DNA of 64,000 nucleotides from Nansenia antarctica. Its lineage: Eukaryota; Chordata; Actinopteri; Argentiniformes; Microstomatidae. The notes beneath the pieces are model-generated. The model worked only from the letters and a program-made list of their open reading frames with translations, was not told the DNA's origin and made no database searches. Location: contig OZ022345.1 of NCBI GenBank assembly GCA_963989245.1, positions 21,921,696 through 21,985,695 of the forward strand, written 5' to 3'. Every line of letters begins with the position of its first letter. Positions within the stretch are counted from its first letter, which is position 1. This document shows positions 1-11,342 of the stretch, one piece after another. The position numbers and the translations under genes are program-made.

Positions 1-206
1 AAACGGGATGTGGAACGGGATGTGGAACTAAGATGGCGGATCCATAAACGCACACAGTGCTGAGACTGAAGACAACACGAGTCATTTATTAAGTTTATAA
101 CTGTGCTAGAGTGCAAACATTACAACATGTTCACTTATTACACAAAGACTGGGAAAGCGACACTAGCTTGAACAACAACGGAGGCGCCGACCTGACGGTA
201 GGAAAA
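1..206. repeat. dispersed repeat family F, copy 1
   Basis: This stretch matches 21640-21735 joined to 23571-23672, so the family occurs at least twice in the window. Copy 1 holds the 8-mer TTTATAAC once (94-101). Copy 2 holds it twice, on either side of a hAT element, so copy 1 is the empty site for that insertion. The match stops sharply at 206, where a hAT-derived sequence begins. I do not recognise the family and it has no coding potential that I can see. Confidence 0.75.
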
Positions 207-301
207 ACTGTTTTGTGATTTTGTTGAATTTCGGGACATTTGGATTTCAGGAAATCTCTCCTCATCTCTCTCTCTTCGCCGGTGCCTTTAATCCCATAAA
301 C

Positions 302-302
<1 letters not shown>

Positions 303-332
<30 letters not shown>
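303..332. repeat. (TA)n microsatellite
   Basis: A perfect run of about 15 TA units. It lies between two near-copies of a short TTAATCCC-type sequence. Confidence 0.95.
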
Positions 333-333
<1 letters not shown>

Positions 334-570
334 CGTATTTAATCCCGTTTCCTAATCGAAAATGCAACATCATCAGCGACGACTACACGACCGATCAGGA
401 CAGTCTGTTAACTGACAAAGCAAACCACTTTTTTTTGTAGTGGTATCCCAGGGTATATATATGTAGTGGTGTCCAGGGTATATATATGTAGATGCCAGTG
501 GGTTAAACTAAAACAATAACATACTTTCATCCTTTGATTCCAAGTCCCAGAGAACAATCAACACATTGAG

Positions 571-705
571 ACTACAAGTGTGACGCGGAGGTCGACGCTC
601 TGGCCAACGGGGACAACTTCGAGACGGTCACCTGGCTCTCCGACCGGGAGATAGTGGAGGCTCCCACACCGGGGTGGCGGGCGAGGCAGTACAGAGTCAA
701 GGCTG
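571..705 (+). pseudogene. exon-like fragment, possible Ig-like domain
   Basis: A GC-rich block stands out from AT-rich surroundings and reads as protein from 573: YKCDAEVDALANG, then ETVTWLSDREIVEAP, then PGWRARQYRV. A stop lies directly upstream in this frame next to an AG, as expected at an intron-exon border. No convincing donor follows. The spacing of Cys, Trp and a PG-x-R-x-x-x-Y stretch recalls the third Ig domain of IL-1R2/IL18BP-type receptors, but that is a weak guess from memory of the fold. It is probably a stranded exon carried into the repeat cluster. Confidence 0.35.
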
Positions 706-1042
706 TACAACCGACACATAATATACTACAAGAAGGTACACATCTGGACTATTGTGGTGCACCACTGTGTTGGTTAGTACATTAGTACTAAGCAATCTAG
801 GAGGACCATTAGCTGTATCGTGAGTCTCTGTGAGGCGCCCTAATGCATGGAGAGAGTTGAGATAACGGGATATGGATATGGTCAATAGGAATGCAATTAC
901 CGTACCCAGCCTTCAGGATGTGGCGGCTGCGCCCCTTGCTACTACAGTAAATCTAGTTTCATTGCAATAGGCTTTCACATGAGGCAAGTACTTGGCCAAA
1001 GGGGAATTTATACTGCAGGGAAGACTTGGCAGAGTACCAATA

Positions 1043-1129
1043 CTCTCTCTGTCTACTCTCTCTCTCTCCTCTCTCCCTCCCTCTCTCTGTCTTTCTCCCT
1101 CCCTCTCTCTCTCTTTCTCCCTCCCTCTC

Positions 1130-1163
<34 letters not shown>

Positions 1164-1360
1164 CCTCCCTCCCTCTCTCTCTCTCTCCTTCTCTGCCTTC
1201 CTCTCTCTCTCTCTCTGTCTACTCTCTCTCTCTGTCTACTCTCTCTCTCTCTCTGTCTACTCTCTCTCTCTCTCCACTCTCTCTCTCTTTCTCCCTCCCT
1301 CTCTCTCTCTCTCCCTCCCTCTCTCTCTCCCTCTTTCTCTCCCTTCCTCTCCCTCTCTCC
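1043..1360. repeat. polypyrimidine (CT/CCCT)n tract
   Basis: About 320 bases of almost pure C and T on the + strand, mostly CTCTCT with CCCTCC interruptions and a few GTCTA breaks. Long Ser/Leu/Pro and Arg/Glu/Gly reading frames here are artefacts of the simple repeat. Confidence 0.95.
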
Positions 1361-2415
1361 TACATGGCCCCGAGGCCATTCATGCCAAACTAGTCTATTG
1401 AAAAACATTTGAGTATTCTAGTTTTCCCTTTCCCCACTATGTTACATTACATTTTTAGACACTTTTAGCAGACGCCTTTAATCCCCTCTGTCCAAGTATA
1501 TGACACATGGTGTTGTGGCCAGAACGTTTGACTACCGAGCTAGCGACAGATAGTTCACACAGGTTAGGAAAGGGCCTTTCAGTTTCACCATAGGGCATAG
1601 ATAAACCTCACACATCATGAAGATATTTAATGACTAGGCCCTACGCCTCATCTTTAATATTGTTATATTGGCTGTAACTCAACCGTGTTATGGGCTCAGA
1701 CACTTACTGTAAGTCTCCGTCCTCCATTGTCAACGTATATGGTTCCGTGTCTTCTTGTTTGGTTTGCGTCTCGAGGCAGTTAGAAAGCGTTTTTTAAATA
1801 TGTAAAAAAAAAAAAAAAAAACGCTCGATTTCAGCACTGTCCAATCAAATCAAAGTTGATTTGTCATATACAACGAGCTACGGCTGTATTCTGTGTAGCT
1901 ATATGGGTCAATGACGTGATGTGCATATTTTTGTGTCATGTATATTATTTCCATTTAATTTTAATAGATTTAATAGATTAATCAATTCAAGTCACATATG
2001 ATTTTATTCTATACAACATGGTTAGTTTGAATGTATTGTCAGTACATTCTAATAATATGGATTACTTTGTGTTTTAGCATCTCAAACCCCCAAAATGTCA
2101 GGTGGCCCAACCGTCATGTAACGACTGTGGGTTATTGCATTTACTGCTGTTCTCTGGTTCATGTTCTTATACCAGTGCTCAGTATAGAGTATTTTAGATG
2201 AACATTCGTAATATAGTCTCTGATGTTCATGGTCATCTAAATCAGACGATTTTGTGAAACAAATAATGTTCCCGCTAATGGGTTAACCAAGCAGCCTCGC
2301 ACCTAACGCTAGCTTGGAACTATTCATAGCAATATGCGCGGGGCAAAAATAATCTATTGCCTCTAAAATCACCACGAACAGAACGGCGGAGGTACGGGTA
2401 AGCAGGGATCATGTC

Positions 2416-3750
2416 CAGGGCTGCCAAGTTTCACCAAAAGTTTGGAGTGAGATTTTTTGGCGGTGGAGCGACCCAAAACTGTGCACGTTTTGGCGGCAGC
2501 GGCCCCTCTCTCCCACCCAATTATTTGTGCTAGTTTCCTGCAATTTTACATGTTGTTCATAATAAACCAGCACAAGAAATGAAAATAATTAACATTTTAT
2601 AAAACAAGACAAAAATTCAGACAATATCATATTTATGAAATCTTAATGAACAAATACAGTAGCCTACAGACTCTAAAAGAAAAATGGGCCCCATCAACAG
2701 GACTCAGCCCCTTGGTCAGCAGCAGAAAGACCCGTGGTCATCATCTTATATACAGTGCATTGCTCATAGATGGCTATCATGTTATACAGTACATACCAGG
2801 GTTTTTCCTGGGTCAGAATGAGGCCTTGGTGGTTGATCTTGTGCGCGCGTAGCGCGGCCACATTTTTTTTGAGGGATCCCCAATTGTTGTATTGTAAATT
2901 GCAATTACTATTTATTATTACTATTGTAGGAGCCAGATATGGTCCTGTGATACGTGTTGTAATTCACTGTGTGGGCATGGGGTGGCGCTGTCACAATACC
3001 TGAGGCAGGTATATCAGGTAGCACATTTGTTGTTGTTGTCGTCAGGTGTTGACCCCGGAAGGGCAAATAGGTTTGACCGCAAGGGCGCTAAGTTTGTTAT
3101 TGTTATTGTTTGTACCAGTGATTAAGCCATTGATGGCACATAGTAACACAATAAATGTTTATTATGCAGCAAACCAACGACTACGGATCTTATGTAACCA
3201 ACAGCAACACATCAAACTAGGACGCACTGCGCGTCAACCGGACAATCCGTCGGGTTAGCATCTCAGTAGCAAGTAGTAGACTATGCTCCTTTAACAATTA
3301 TTATTAATGTACCTGGTTATGTTACAGTAGAGAAACAAATGCATTTAGTAATGACTAACGCCAAATTGGTGCAACCCAGTCCAGTAGGCTACCAGATACG
3401 ATGTTGTAATGTATGCACATATTTTGCTACCACGGTTGCCAGACGGAATTGACAATGTCCAGCCCAACCGGTCTAAAAGCTGCCGAATCCACCCGTCCAG
3501 TGTGACCAAAAGTAGCCCAATCTGGCAACACTGCTTGCTACGTTCTTGCAGCTCGCGTGAACACAGGTTCTTCCATCAGCGCTCGCCTGCCGCTTCGACT
3601 GCAGACTCAAGTTAACGCGCGTGCAGAAAGATGCCACGAAACTCATGTCCGGTAAAACAAATTGTTATTTCTCGCCGTGAGAAATGAGAACATGAGAACT
3701 GGTTGAAATGCGTGTGTCTCACGGTGATTGCGTGAGACTTGGCAGCCCTG
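2416..3750. mobile_element. hAT element, non-autonomous, TSD ATCATGTC
   Basis: The ends read CAGGGCTGCCAAGT and ACTTGGCAGCCCTG, a 14-bp terminal inverted repeat. Both sides carry the 8-bp direct repeat ATCATGTC (2408-2415 and 3751-3758). The homologous site at about 19073-19095 (minus) lacks the element and has one slightly diverged copy of the 8-mer, so the empty site is present in the window. No reading frame inside resembles a transposase. Confidence 0.92.
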
Positions 3751-3957
3751 ATCATGTCGGTGTCCTCAAAGGTAAGAGTTGGTTTTCTTTAACTCAACTG
3801 ATAGCATTACCTTGCTGTTGTTGTTTACCGAATGCTCCATCTGACTGTCACACTGATTTTACTTGTGTAAACAGTAACGTTAGCCGGTTTTTACGTCTTT
3901 GTTTTGAGCGCCAGTGCGCGTTTTATGCGCGTGCACGCGCAAAAAAATTCGAGGGTC

Positions 3958-4204
3958 ACTGAGGGTCTTGTATCTCTGGGGGGGGGGGGGAGTTTTGTAT
4001 CTCTGGGGGGGGGGGGCTGATGAAAAGGTTCCTGTGAAGATCCTGAGGAACATTGGGGGCGTCTGAATCATTTGTGTTAGTCAGTGTTCCTTTCTTGCCG
4101 GGGACAGACAGACACACACAGGAGTGTTTTGGATCAGGGATTAGGGTTGTCGGTTCCCTTACATAGACTGGAGCTGATGTCCGATCTGGTGCAGGGTGAG
4201 GTTA
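3958..4204. repeat. duplicated block, copy 1 (partner 38150-38395)
   Basis: A roughly 245-bp sequence with two poly(G) runs after the phrase TTGTATCTCT recurs at 38150-38395 at high identity. It is the start of a longer pair of homologous blocks (about 3958-7440 and 38150-39815). Each copy has received its own insertions. The ancestral sequence is unidentified. Confidence 0.8.
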
Positions 4205-4733
4205 TATGAATGAATGGACTTTATTGTCATTGCTACAGTACAGGTACCAAACAACGAAATTTAGGTGGGGTGGCTCCCCTGGTGTTAGGAAAGGGAAAAA
4301 AAAAAAACTTTTAGAAAAAGAATAAAATCACAAGAAGGTAAGGAGCTGGTTTACATAAATAAAGGCTATGTACACAATCCACTGTACTATACTGCACAGA
4401 TAGTCAACTAGGGTTGTCATATTGCACAAAAGTATTTTTTCACGTTATTTAAAGTGTCAGTTTGCAGGCTTGAAATGTACATGTTTGTGCCTCAGCACTA
4501 GCTGCCATACAATCCGTCCAGACTGTCCTGGGCCCAGAACTTAGGCCTTTGCTGTGTTCAGGGCCTTGACGGCCCTGTGGTAGAAGCAGTTCTTCAGTCT
4601 GTTTGTCTTAGCGGCCGGGGTCCTGTACCTCCTTTTCGAGGGCAGCCTGATAAAGTGTACGTGCCCAGGGTGGGTCGGGTCCCTGGAGATCTTGGAGGCC
4701 TTCCTGAGACAGCGTGTGTTGTACAGCTCTTCC
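4205..4733 (-). mobile_element. LINE 3' end, family D (5'-truncated)
   Basis: On the minus strand this ends in the family-D signature: a conserved GTACCTGTACTGTAGCAATG stretch, AATAAA-like sequence, and a (TTCA)n tail. The minus frame at 4594-4733 reads SRDPTHPGHVHF and CFYHRAVKALN-like residues, typical of the reverse transcriptase C-terminus of jockey/Rex-type LINEs. It interrupts the duplicated block, because the copy at 38395 runs straight into GTAAGTAAGT without it. Confidence 0.75.
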
Positions 4734-4734
4734 A

Positions 4735-5170
4735 GTAAGTAAGTAAAATGTATTTATACAGCACCTTTCCCAGACCAAGGGTCACAAAGTGCTTTACATA
4801 ATAAAGAAGAAACACAATAAAGCATAATAAAAGAGCGAAAGTCATAGCAGGTTAAAACAGGCAAACAAGTGAAAATAAGAACAAGTAACAAACAAGTGTA
4901 CAACAACATCAACAGGACACAGACAGACAGGCCCTAGGGGCTATCCAGAAGCCTGTCTATACAAGACAGTCTTTAGCGTTTTTTTTAAAAACCTCGACCG
5001 AGCCAGCTGATCTAAGATCCAAGGGCAGAGCATTCCAATTCTGTAAATCTGAATAAACAATAAAATATAAAAAAATGGTAATACCATAATGGTATATTTA
5101 CAGTACATGGACAGTGGATTGAAGCATTGGAACAAACCCTCACTCATTGGAAATGTCTGGTTTTTGTAGT
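4735..5170 (-). mobile_element. LINE 3' end, family E with (GTAA)n tail
   Basis: It starts with the tetranucleotide run GTAAGTAAGT and continues with the TTTATACAGCACCTTT and CAAAGTGCTTTACA motifs of fish LINE 3' ends. The minus strand encodes a short reverse-transcriptase tail ending in a KKTLKTVLYRQASG-like peptide. A second copy lies at 38397-38745. Strongly 5'-truncated. Confidence 0.7.
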
Positions 5171-5567
5171 TGGACATACGATTTTCTTACAGGTGAGAGT
5201 AAGTAAAGACAGTATCTGACTGCATTGCCCACAGCAACCCAATATTCAATTAGAATGATGTTATGATTTGATATGAATTCAATGTATACCTCTTATTAAA
5301 TTATAAATACTCTGGTTGTAATATTTGCCTTTTGGTTGACAGCAAAAGAGGGAGAGAGGAGGATAGAGAGGGAGAGAATGAGAGAGCAGGATGGTGTCGG
5401 CACACCAGAGAGAGAGCAAGAACCAGGTGAGAAAGTGGACATGTAGTCAAGACCACATAAGTAGCCTTGAGAACGGCCCTTAGGGGGCAGGAGCCTATCT
5501 CCTGTTTCTGTAGCGTGAGGCAGCTTGATGTACAAGTACAGTCCATGCCACCCCCCCCAAGGCAGCA

Positions 5568-5704
5568 AACACTGGTGTAGATGCATACTGTATGCATAAG
5601 TGAGTGTGGTGGTGCTTATGGGGTGTCGCTACGGGACAGGTGTCGCTCTGACTGGGAGGGCAAAATCACAGTATACCCACTAGAAAAAACTAGACTACAC
5701 CACT
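5568..5704. mobile_element. short relic with the 7.9-kb hAT's right end
   Basis: The last 45 bases (about 5660-5704) nearly match the right end of the 7.9-kb hAT (17705-17748), including CTAGACTACACCACTG and the CAGTATACCCACTAGA stretch inside it. A CACTGGTGTAG-like sequence at 5568 could be the left end, which would make a 137-bp derivative. I could not define a clean target duplication. Confidence 0.55.
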
Positions 5705-5819
5705 GAAGACACATATAAATGAACTAACAGGCAACAAAGGAGAGACACATTAATAATGATAATAACAACAATGCACACATTCACACACACAATACACACT
5801 CAACATATGCTTATACACA

Positions 5820-5829
5820 CACGCACGCA

Positions 5830-5873
<44 letters not shown>
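5820..5873. repeat. (CA)n microsatellite
   Basis: Uninterrupted CA repeat after ACGCAC units. The flanking sequence matches 39430-39560, where a related CA array is found. Confidence 0.95.
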
Positions 5874-5875
<2 letters not shown>

Positions 5876-6006
5876 AAATGGCTTGTGTTGACTTCAGTCT
5901 CAGCACTGTGTGGGTTTATTGATCCACCTGTTAGACTAATTATTATTGTGTACGGCAGCACTTTTTGGGGAAAAAAGGAGTTGTAACATCTGACGCATCT
6001 GATATA

Positions 6007-7401
6007 CCGTATTTTCCGCACTATAAGGCGCACTTAAAAGCCTTTAAAAAAAACGACAGTGCGCCTTATAACCCGGAGCGCCTTATATATGGATCAATTG
6101 GTTAATTTGTTGATCCATACTCGTTGTACACGGCGCTCAAGGCGCTCTGTCAAAATGTTTCAGTACGACTGGTAAACTACAAAGCCGCACCGCTTGCAGC
6201 ATTACGGTAATCAGTAAACACCGGTATACTGTGCTTACTCACAGTCCCACACCACAAGACCCCAAGTAAAGAAGACTAAACAGAGTTTCCGAGGGAACAA
6301 AGTGAGATTCTTGGTGCTTTCAACTTGAAGTTTTAAAGTACCCACTCGATATAATAAACAACAGTTTAACGATCACTAAACACTTATCATTTGTGTATTG
6401 GATTCATTATTCTCGTTTGCCGGAGGCTACCGGTAAGGGAGGGTTGACTTGTAAACATAGTTTCGTTTTAGCTCGTGTTCAAAAGCAAGAACTGTGTGTT
6501 CATCTAGTTATGTGTAGTTATGTGTTTTTAGCATGTCGATGTTCTCCCAGTATGTTGTCATGTTATTAAAATACAGTTTAGACCTTCGTAGCGATGTGTT
6601 TTGTTAGCTGTTAGCCGCTAGCAGCGTTTGTTGTGGTTTGGTCAGAGTCACTTTTCTCCCATTCAGTGTTTGAGGTGAACCAACATTCAAATACGCCTGT
6701 CGTGTTCAATCTTTCTCTGATTTGAATGTATGACACATCATTTGAAAGCTTACAATCTGTAGTTTAAGCATGTGTAAAAACTGAAAAGTACGTTGCACAT
6801 TTCACCAGGAGCTGTCACATATTGGTTGTTGGTTATAATTGTATAGCCTATTGGTTGTTTTCTGGTGTTGTTTTGCTCTGTTTGTAGTCTACTTGATGTA
6901 TTTTTATCAGCTGTTAAATCACCACAGCGGTTAATCCACTAATAGAGATAATAGCAGATTGAAAATGCTTGTAGCTAACTACTCTATATCTCGTGGTTGC
7001 AGCTATTGCGAATTGCTATTCACGCGAGTCAGCTGTGAATCACCGCAGGTCCTTGACGCTTGTTGCAAAAATGGATGACGAACGGCTGATACTTGAGGTG
7101 GAAAAATATATATTTTTGACAGTGGAGCAGGTAGAACGTTGACGGTGACAACGCTCAGGTGGAGCTTGGACAACGGGAAGTTGACACAACACCGATGGAG
7201 AGGTGACGCAACGCAGTAGGTGGAGCTTGGGCGTAACGCAACCCCAGTCAAACGTTTGACTGCAGTATCTATTCTATGCGCCTTATAATCCGGTGCGCCT
7301 TATAATCCGGTGCGCCCTGTATATGAAAACAGTTCTAAAATAGGCCATTCATTGAAGGTGCGCCTTATAATCCGGTGCGCCTTATAGTGCGGAAAATACG
7401 G
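6007..7401. mobile_element. Tc/mariner-type non-autonomous element, TA target
   Basis: The ends are long inverted repeats beginning CCGTATTTTCCGCACTATAA, with TA on both sides (6005-6006 and 7402-7403). Inside the right end the GTGCGCCTTATAATCCG motif is repeated in tandem. The homologous block at 39760-39780 has only one TA at this position and no element. No transposase frame remains. Confidence 0.85.
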
Positions 7402-7612
7402 TACTATAAATCATAATATTATACCTCACCGCTTGCCATTCAGGCCCTGAACACAGCAAAGACATAGGTTCTAGGCCCTGGACAATCTAGAAAACTTGAT
7501 GGCAGCTACTAGATTGTAAACATAAGTGCAATATTGAAATACAACTGTGAACATTTCAAACCTGCAAACTGCGACACTTTAAATGAATGTGCAACAATAC
7601 TATGTGCAATAT

Positions 7613-9430
7613 TAGGGATGCACGATATGCGTTTTTTCCAACCGATACCGATACCGATGTTTACCCGCTTCTCGTGGCCGATAACCGATATGAGAACAGA
7701 TATAATTTCATAGTTGATAACCTGTAGTTCATGCACACCTGAAGGTAAGAAAGGCTATGTAGTGAGCAAAGATTGATGATTTAATATTCCATAGTGATCT
7801 CACCAAATCTAACTTACATCACTATTGTTAACACATCAAAGAGAACACTTCTGACTCTTCAAATGTTCATTTATTATTTCCTCTAACAAACAAAATCTGT
7901 TATAGACAGTGCACATTGCTTTTTTTAGCCAAGCTCTGGCCTCCTTTTATGAAAACAAAAAAGGCTCACCTAAGAGTAATTAGATCAAAAAAGTGTCAAA
8001 AATAAAGTGCATCAGTCAATACAAAAATAAATACTTTTATAGAACCAAAAGCCTCTGGCTGCTTAGTCTGCAGATAAACAGAATGACACAAGGCACATAG
8101 TAGGCTACACTAGTATGCTTAATAAAGCAACTGAAAAGGGCTATGCTACTTTTAGTGGATGAGGATGAGGTAGGTTGTGATAAAGCCGATCAAACGTTTT
8201 GCATAAGAATTACAAATAAATTGCACTGACATGGAAAAACTAAATGTGCATGTTTTCGTAACATCGTTCAGTATGAGTTCATATAGCTTGCTGGTAGCTT
8301 TATAATAACGTTCAATTGTCCCATTTTTCCAGACAACGGTCTCGTCTGACAGGTTTAGCGACGGTAGCTATCTGGCTAGTGGCTGCGTTCGTAATTTCGC
8401 TCTAGAAGTCTGATCAGCACTCTTGGAATGCCTCTCGTCCAATCAGATTACTTGGTCCCTTTATGACGTTGAACCCATTGTGCGCTCCGGCGGTCTCAGA
8501 GTGAATTTACGAACGCAGCCTATATCAAACGTTATGAACGCCGGGAATGAAGACAGTGCTAACGATGCTAACGTGTCGGCTAGTTTGCTGGCGTCATGGT
8601 GATAGCATCATGAGCGCGACAACCATAACCGGAAATATTTCCGGCTTCATATTATCGTCTCTATATCGGCTAAAATGTATAAAACCGATAAATATTTAAC
8701 TCATTGACTGCCAAAGACGCCAATTGGCGTCTTATAGAATAGTAACGTTGACTGCCAAATGGCGTCTTTGGGGTTTGTTTTTTTTCCCGCGGGGATCGCG
8801 TTATTGACATGTTCTACACCTAGTGTGTGAATTTCAGACTTGGGTGTAATGTATTTCGGTCCCAGATGGGGGCAGTAGTTCGATTTAGCTCAGCTCTAAA
8901 AGCCTGGAGAAGGAAGTGGCTTGCTGTGGGTTGTAGTAATGGCGAAACGGATCAGGGTATGTGCCAAACGCGGCGCGGAGCATTGCGGCGCGGAGCATTG
9001 CGGAGCATCGCGGACATCGCGCGACTCTTCAAACAGTTCAGAGTCGGACGATACAGAAAAAGTGCAGAAAAAAAAAATAAAGTTCTGCAGAAAAAGCTCG
9101 TTTTCTCTGTTTATTGGTCAAAATCAGGTGTTTTTGCTGAAACCACCCTATGTTCTACGGCCGATTTCTAAACACTCAAAGAGGCTAGAAACAAACTTTC
9201 TTTTTCTGATGAAAGAAGAGAGTCTAAAGTTTTGGTAGATATGTTCAATGTTTATGTAGTCCGAAAAGTCAATATTTGGTGGGTCTTCAAAGTTCAGCGA
9301 AAATGCCCCAAAAGTCTGGCAGTGTGGAGCTCTCCGCTCTGAACATGGCTGGCAGTCAAAGAGTTTAATAACATTAATTTCCCAATATCGGGCCGATAAT
9401 TATCGGTGCCGATAATATCGTGCATCCCTA
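7613..9430. mobile_element. hAT element, non-autonomous, TSD TGCAATAT
   Basis: Terminal inverted repeats TAGGGATGCACGATAT and ATATCGTGCATCCCTA are perfect over 16 bases. A perfect 8-bp duplication TGCAATAT sits on each side (7605-7612 and 9431-9438). Both ends are rich in CCGATA/TATCGG motifs. The reading frames inside are short and do not look like a transposase. It contains a nested TTAA-flanked element. Confidence 0.93.
8696..9368. mobile_element. piggyBac-like element nested in hAT, TTAA target
   Basis: TTAA-CTC(A)TTGACTGCCA at the left pairs with TGGCAGTCAAAGAG-T-TTAA at the right, and TTAA at both borders is the piggyBac signature. The 670-bp body has two overlapping frames (8827-9171 and 8921-9238). 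The second is acidic and serine-rich (SSNSSESDDTEKVQ), which recalls the N-terminal part of piggyBac transposases. No catalytic core is present. Confidence 0.7.
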
Positions 9431-9837
9431 TGCAATATGACAACCCTTGTGTACATAAGGTTCAGATATAGGAAAAGTTAGGATATTTATAGCATAGCAT
9501 AGAGTACAGCACAGTGTTTTATTGTATAGTATCAGTGTTTCCTCCAGGATTTTTCACATTAGTGGCGGAGCGTTCCTCTTTTTATTTTTTTCGCGTGCAC
9601 GCGCATAAAACGCGCCCTGGCGCTCAAAACAAAGACGTAATTTCACCAAAAACTAGAGGGTGGCAACAATTATAATGTCTTAAATAGCGGTTAAGTCATT
9701 AAAGCCGAGCAGGTGATTGTATATAGAAGGTGATCAAATACCAATATATCCTACAGCTGCAGCGGAACATGCGGAACGCGCATTACACACACACACAGAA
9801 AGATCAATACGAAGTAGGCCAGTGGTGTAGTCTAGGT

Positions 9838-11342
9838 CAGAGGTTCCCAAAGTGGGTGCCGCGGCACCCTGGGGTGCCGCAGCACCTGTCCGGGGGTGCC
9901 GCCAAATCTGCTCGTAAAAAAAAAAAAAATTATATAAAATTATAATAATAATACATTAATAAACGTTTGTTTATTACTTGTGCAATGGAGTTCATAAGCA
10001 AATAAAAGATATATTTCTCAGATTTGAAAGATATTAATTTACTAACTAGGCCTACTAGTTACTAACTAACTACTCCTCACTGAAGTCTTGGACCAAGCGG
10101 TGAAAATGGTTAATTATGTCAAATCACGCCCGCTGAAGTCACGGCCGTTCAGCACAATGAGATGGGGTCCGAGCATGAGGGGCTCTTATTACACACAGAG
10201 GTCCGCTGGCTGTCGCGGGGCAAGGTGTTATCCCGTGTCTATGAGCTCCGAGATGAACTGATCACTTTTGTCAGTGAGCACGACTTGCCATACAAAGAAC
10301 AATTGGAAGATGAATCGTGGTGGATTAAGCTTGCTTATCTGGCAGATATTTTTAGCCACCTTAATGACCTCAACATATGCTGGAGGAGAGATTTGAGTCC
10401 TATTTCCCTCCAATGAACGAATACTTCGACTGGCTCCGGGATCCGTTCAACCCCCTCTCTCTCATCAGCATCAGCCGCTAGTTTGAGCAGCAAAGCTCCA
10501 GATGAACTGGCAGAGCTCATTATGGACCGCACACTGAAGCTCAAACATGGTGAGCTAGGTTTGGATAGGTTTTGGCTGTTGTGGGACATGAATATCCATC
10601 TCTCTCAGAGAGCGCCATCAATGTGCTTTTACCCTTCCCAACCTCCTACTTGTGCGAGCTGGCTTTTTCTTCTCGTCAAGAACAAGACACGCACGCATCT
10701 GTCAGTGGAACAGGACCTGCGTGTCGCGCTGTCCACTATCTCTCCCCGCATAAAGAGACTCTGCTCCCAAAAGCAGGCGTATGTGTCCCACTAATGCGCA
10801 CAACATATTTCTTTGCTTTGTTTCTCTCAATTTTTACAATTCTGTCATGATTATTATTGTTAAATTATTATAGTTGTGAGTTACCCGTTTGGTTCAGATG
10901 TGAAATAATAATCTCAGAATGAGCATTGAAATGAGAATTACATTTTAAGGCATTATTTTAAGCCCCCCAAAAAAGCATTGTTCCATTGATTGATTATACA
11001 GGCCTTTGATATTTTATTTGTGTGAAGAATTCCCTCTGAGTCTCCTCCCATATTGTACAATCCTTGAGGGCCACAATTTTATTTAATTTAGCGATAGTTT
11101 GACTGACCTATGCATTCTTGCCCATCCATTACAGTTCATTTATGACTTTTATTATCTTGTTAAAATTCATTGGGGCAATACTTATGTATTATATATAAAC
11201 ACACATTTTCAAACCAATTCATCGTGTATTGTTTTTAGTTTAAGCTCCGAGGCATTTTTAAAATCTTCGTAGAGTTGGGGTGCCTTGGAGAAGGGGGAAA
11301 GCTTCAGGGGTGCCTTGGTTAAAAAAAGTTTGGGAACCTCTG
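9838..11342 (+). mobile_element. Charlie-like hAT nested in the 7.9-kb hAT
   Basis: The ends CAGAGGTTCCCAAAGT and ACTTTGGGAACCTCTG are near-perfect inverted repeats (the right end has one mismatch, AAGTTTGGG). The 8-bp duplication GTCTAGGT is perfect (9830-9837 and 11343-11350). The first bases of the target duplication are the host element's own TIR, so this insertion is younger than its host. It keeps two transposase remnants and is internally deleted. Confidence 0.92.
10162..10794 (+). pseudogene. ZBED5/FAM200-like hAT transposase remnant
   Basis: The frame at 10162-10416 contains LLLHTEVRWLSRGKVLSRV, followed by YELRDELITFVSEHDL, a strongly conserved block of the hAT transposases that gave rise to ZBED5/FAM200 genes. 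The frames at 10483-10794 carry the C-terminal dimerisation end: YLCELAFSS in one frame and SVEQDLRVALSTISPRIKRL in the other, so a frameshift lies near 10670. The N-terminal BED finger and the first catalytic residues are gone. It cannot make a working enzyme. Confidence 0.85.

Larger units (their letters stand above)
207..3950 (-). mobile_element. truncated copy (A) of the CAGTGTTTCCTC hAT family
   Basis: The reverse complement of this block matches the inner parts of the element at 9533-19972. Examples are 2150-2415 against 19090-19350, and 3751-3940 against 17760-17850 and 9590-9650. Both terminal inverted repeats are missing, so it is a dead copy. It has been split by a 1.3-kb hAT (2416-3750) and by other DNA at about 388-2118. 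It serves as the empty-site reference for insertions in the other copy. No transposase reading frame is visible. Confidence 0.7.

Noticed and set aside
959..1412. Long overlapping frames of Leu/Ser and Arg/Glu/Gly over 959-1412 on both strands
   Set aside because: They are translations of the CT-rich simple repeat and have no other support.
8827..9238. Functional gene in the TTAA-flanked element
   Set aside because: Two short overlapping frames, no transposase core, and a duplicated GCGGCGCGGAGCATT stretch that breaks the sequence.
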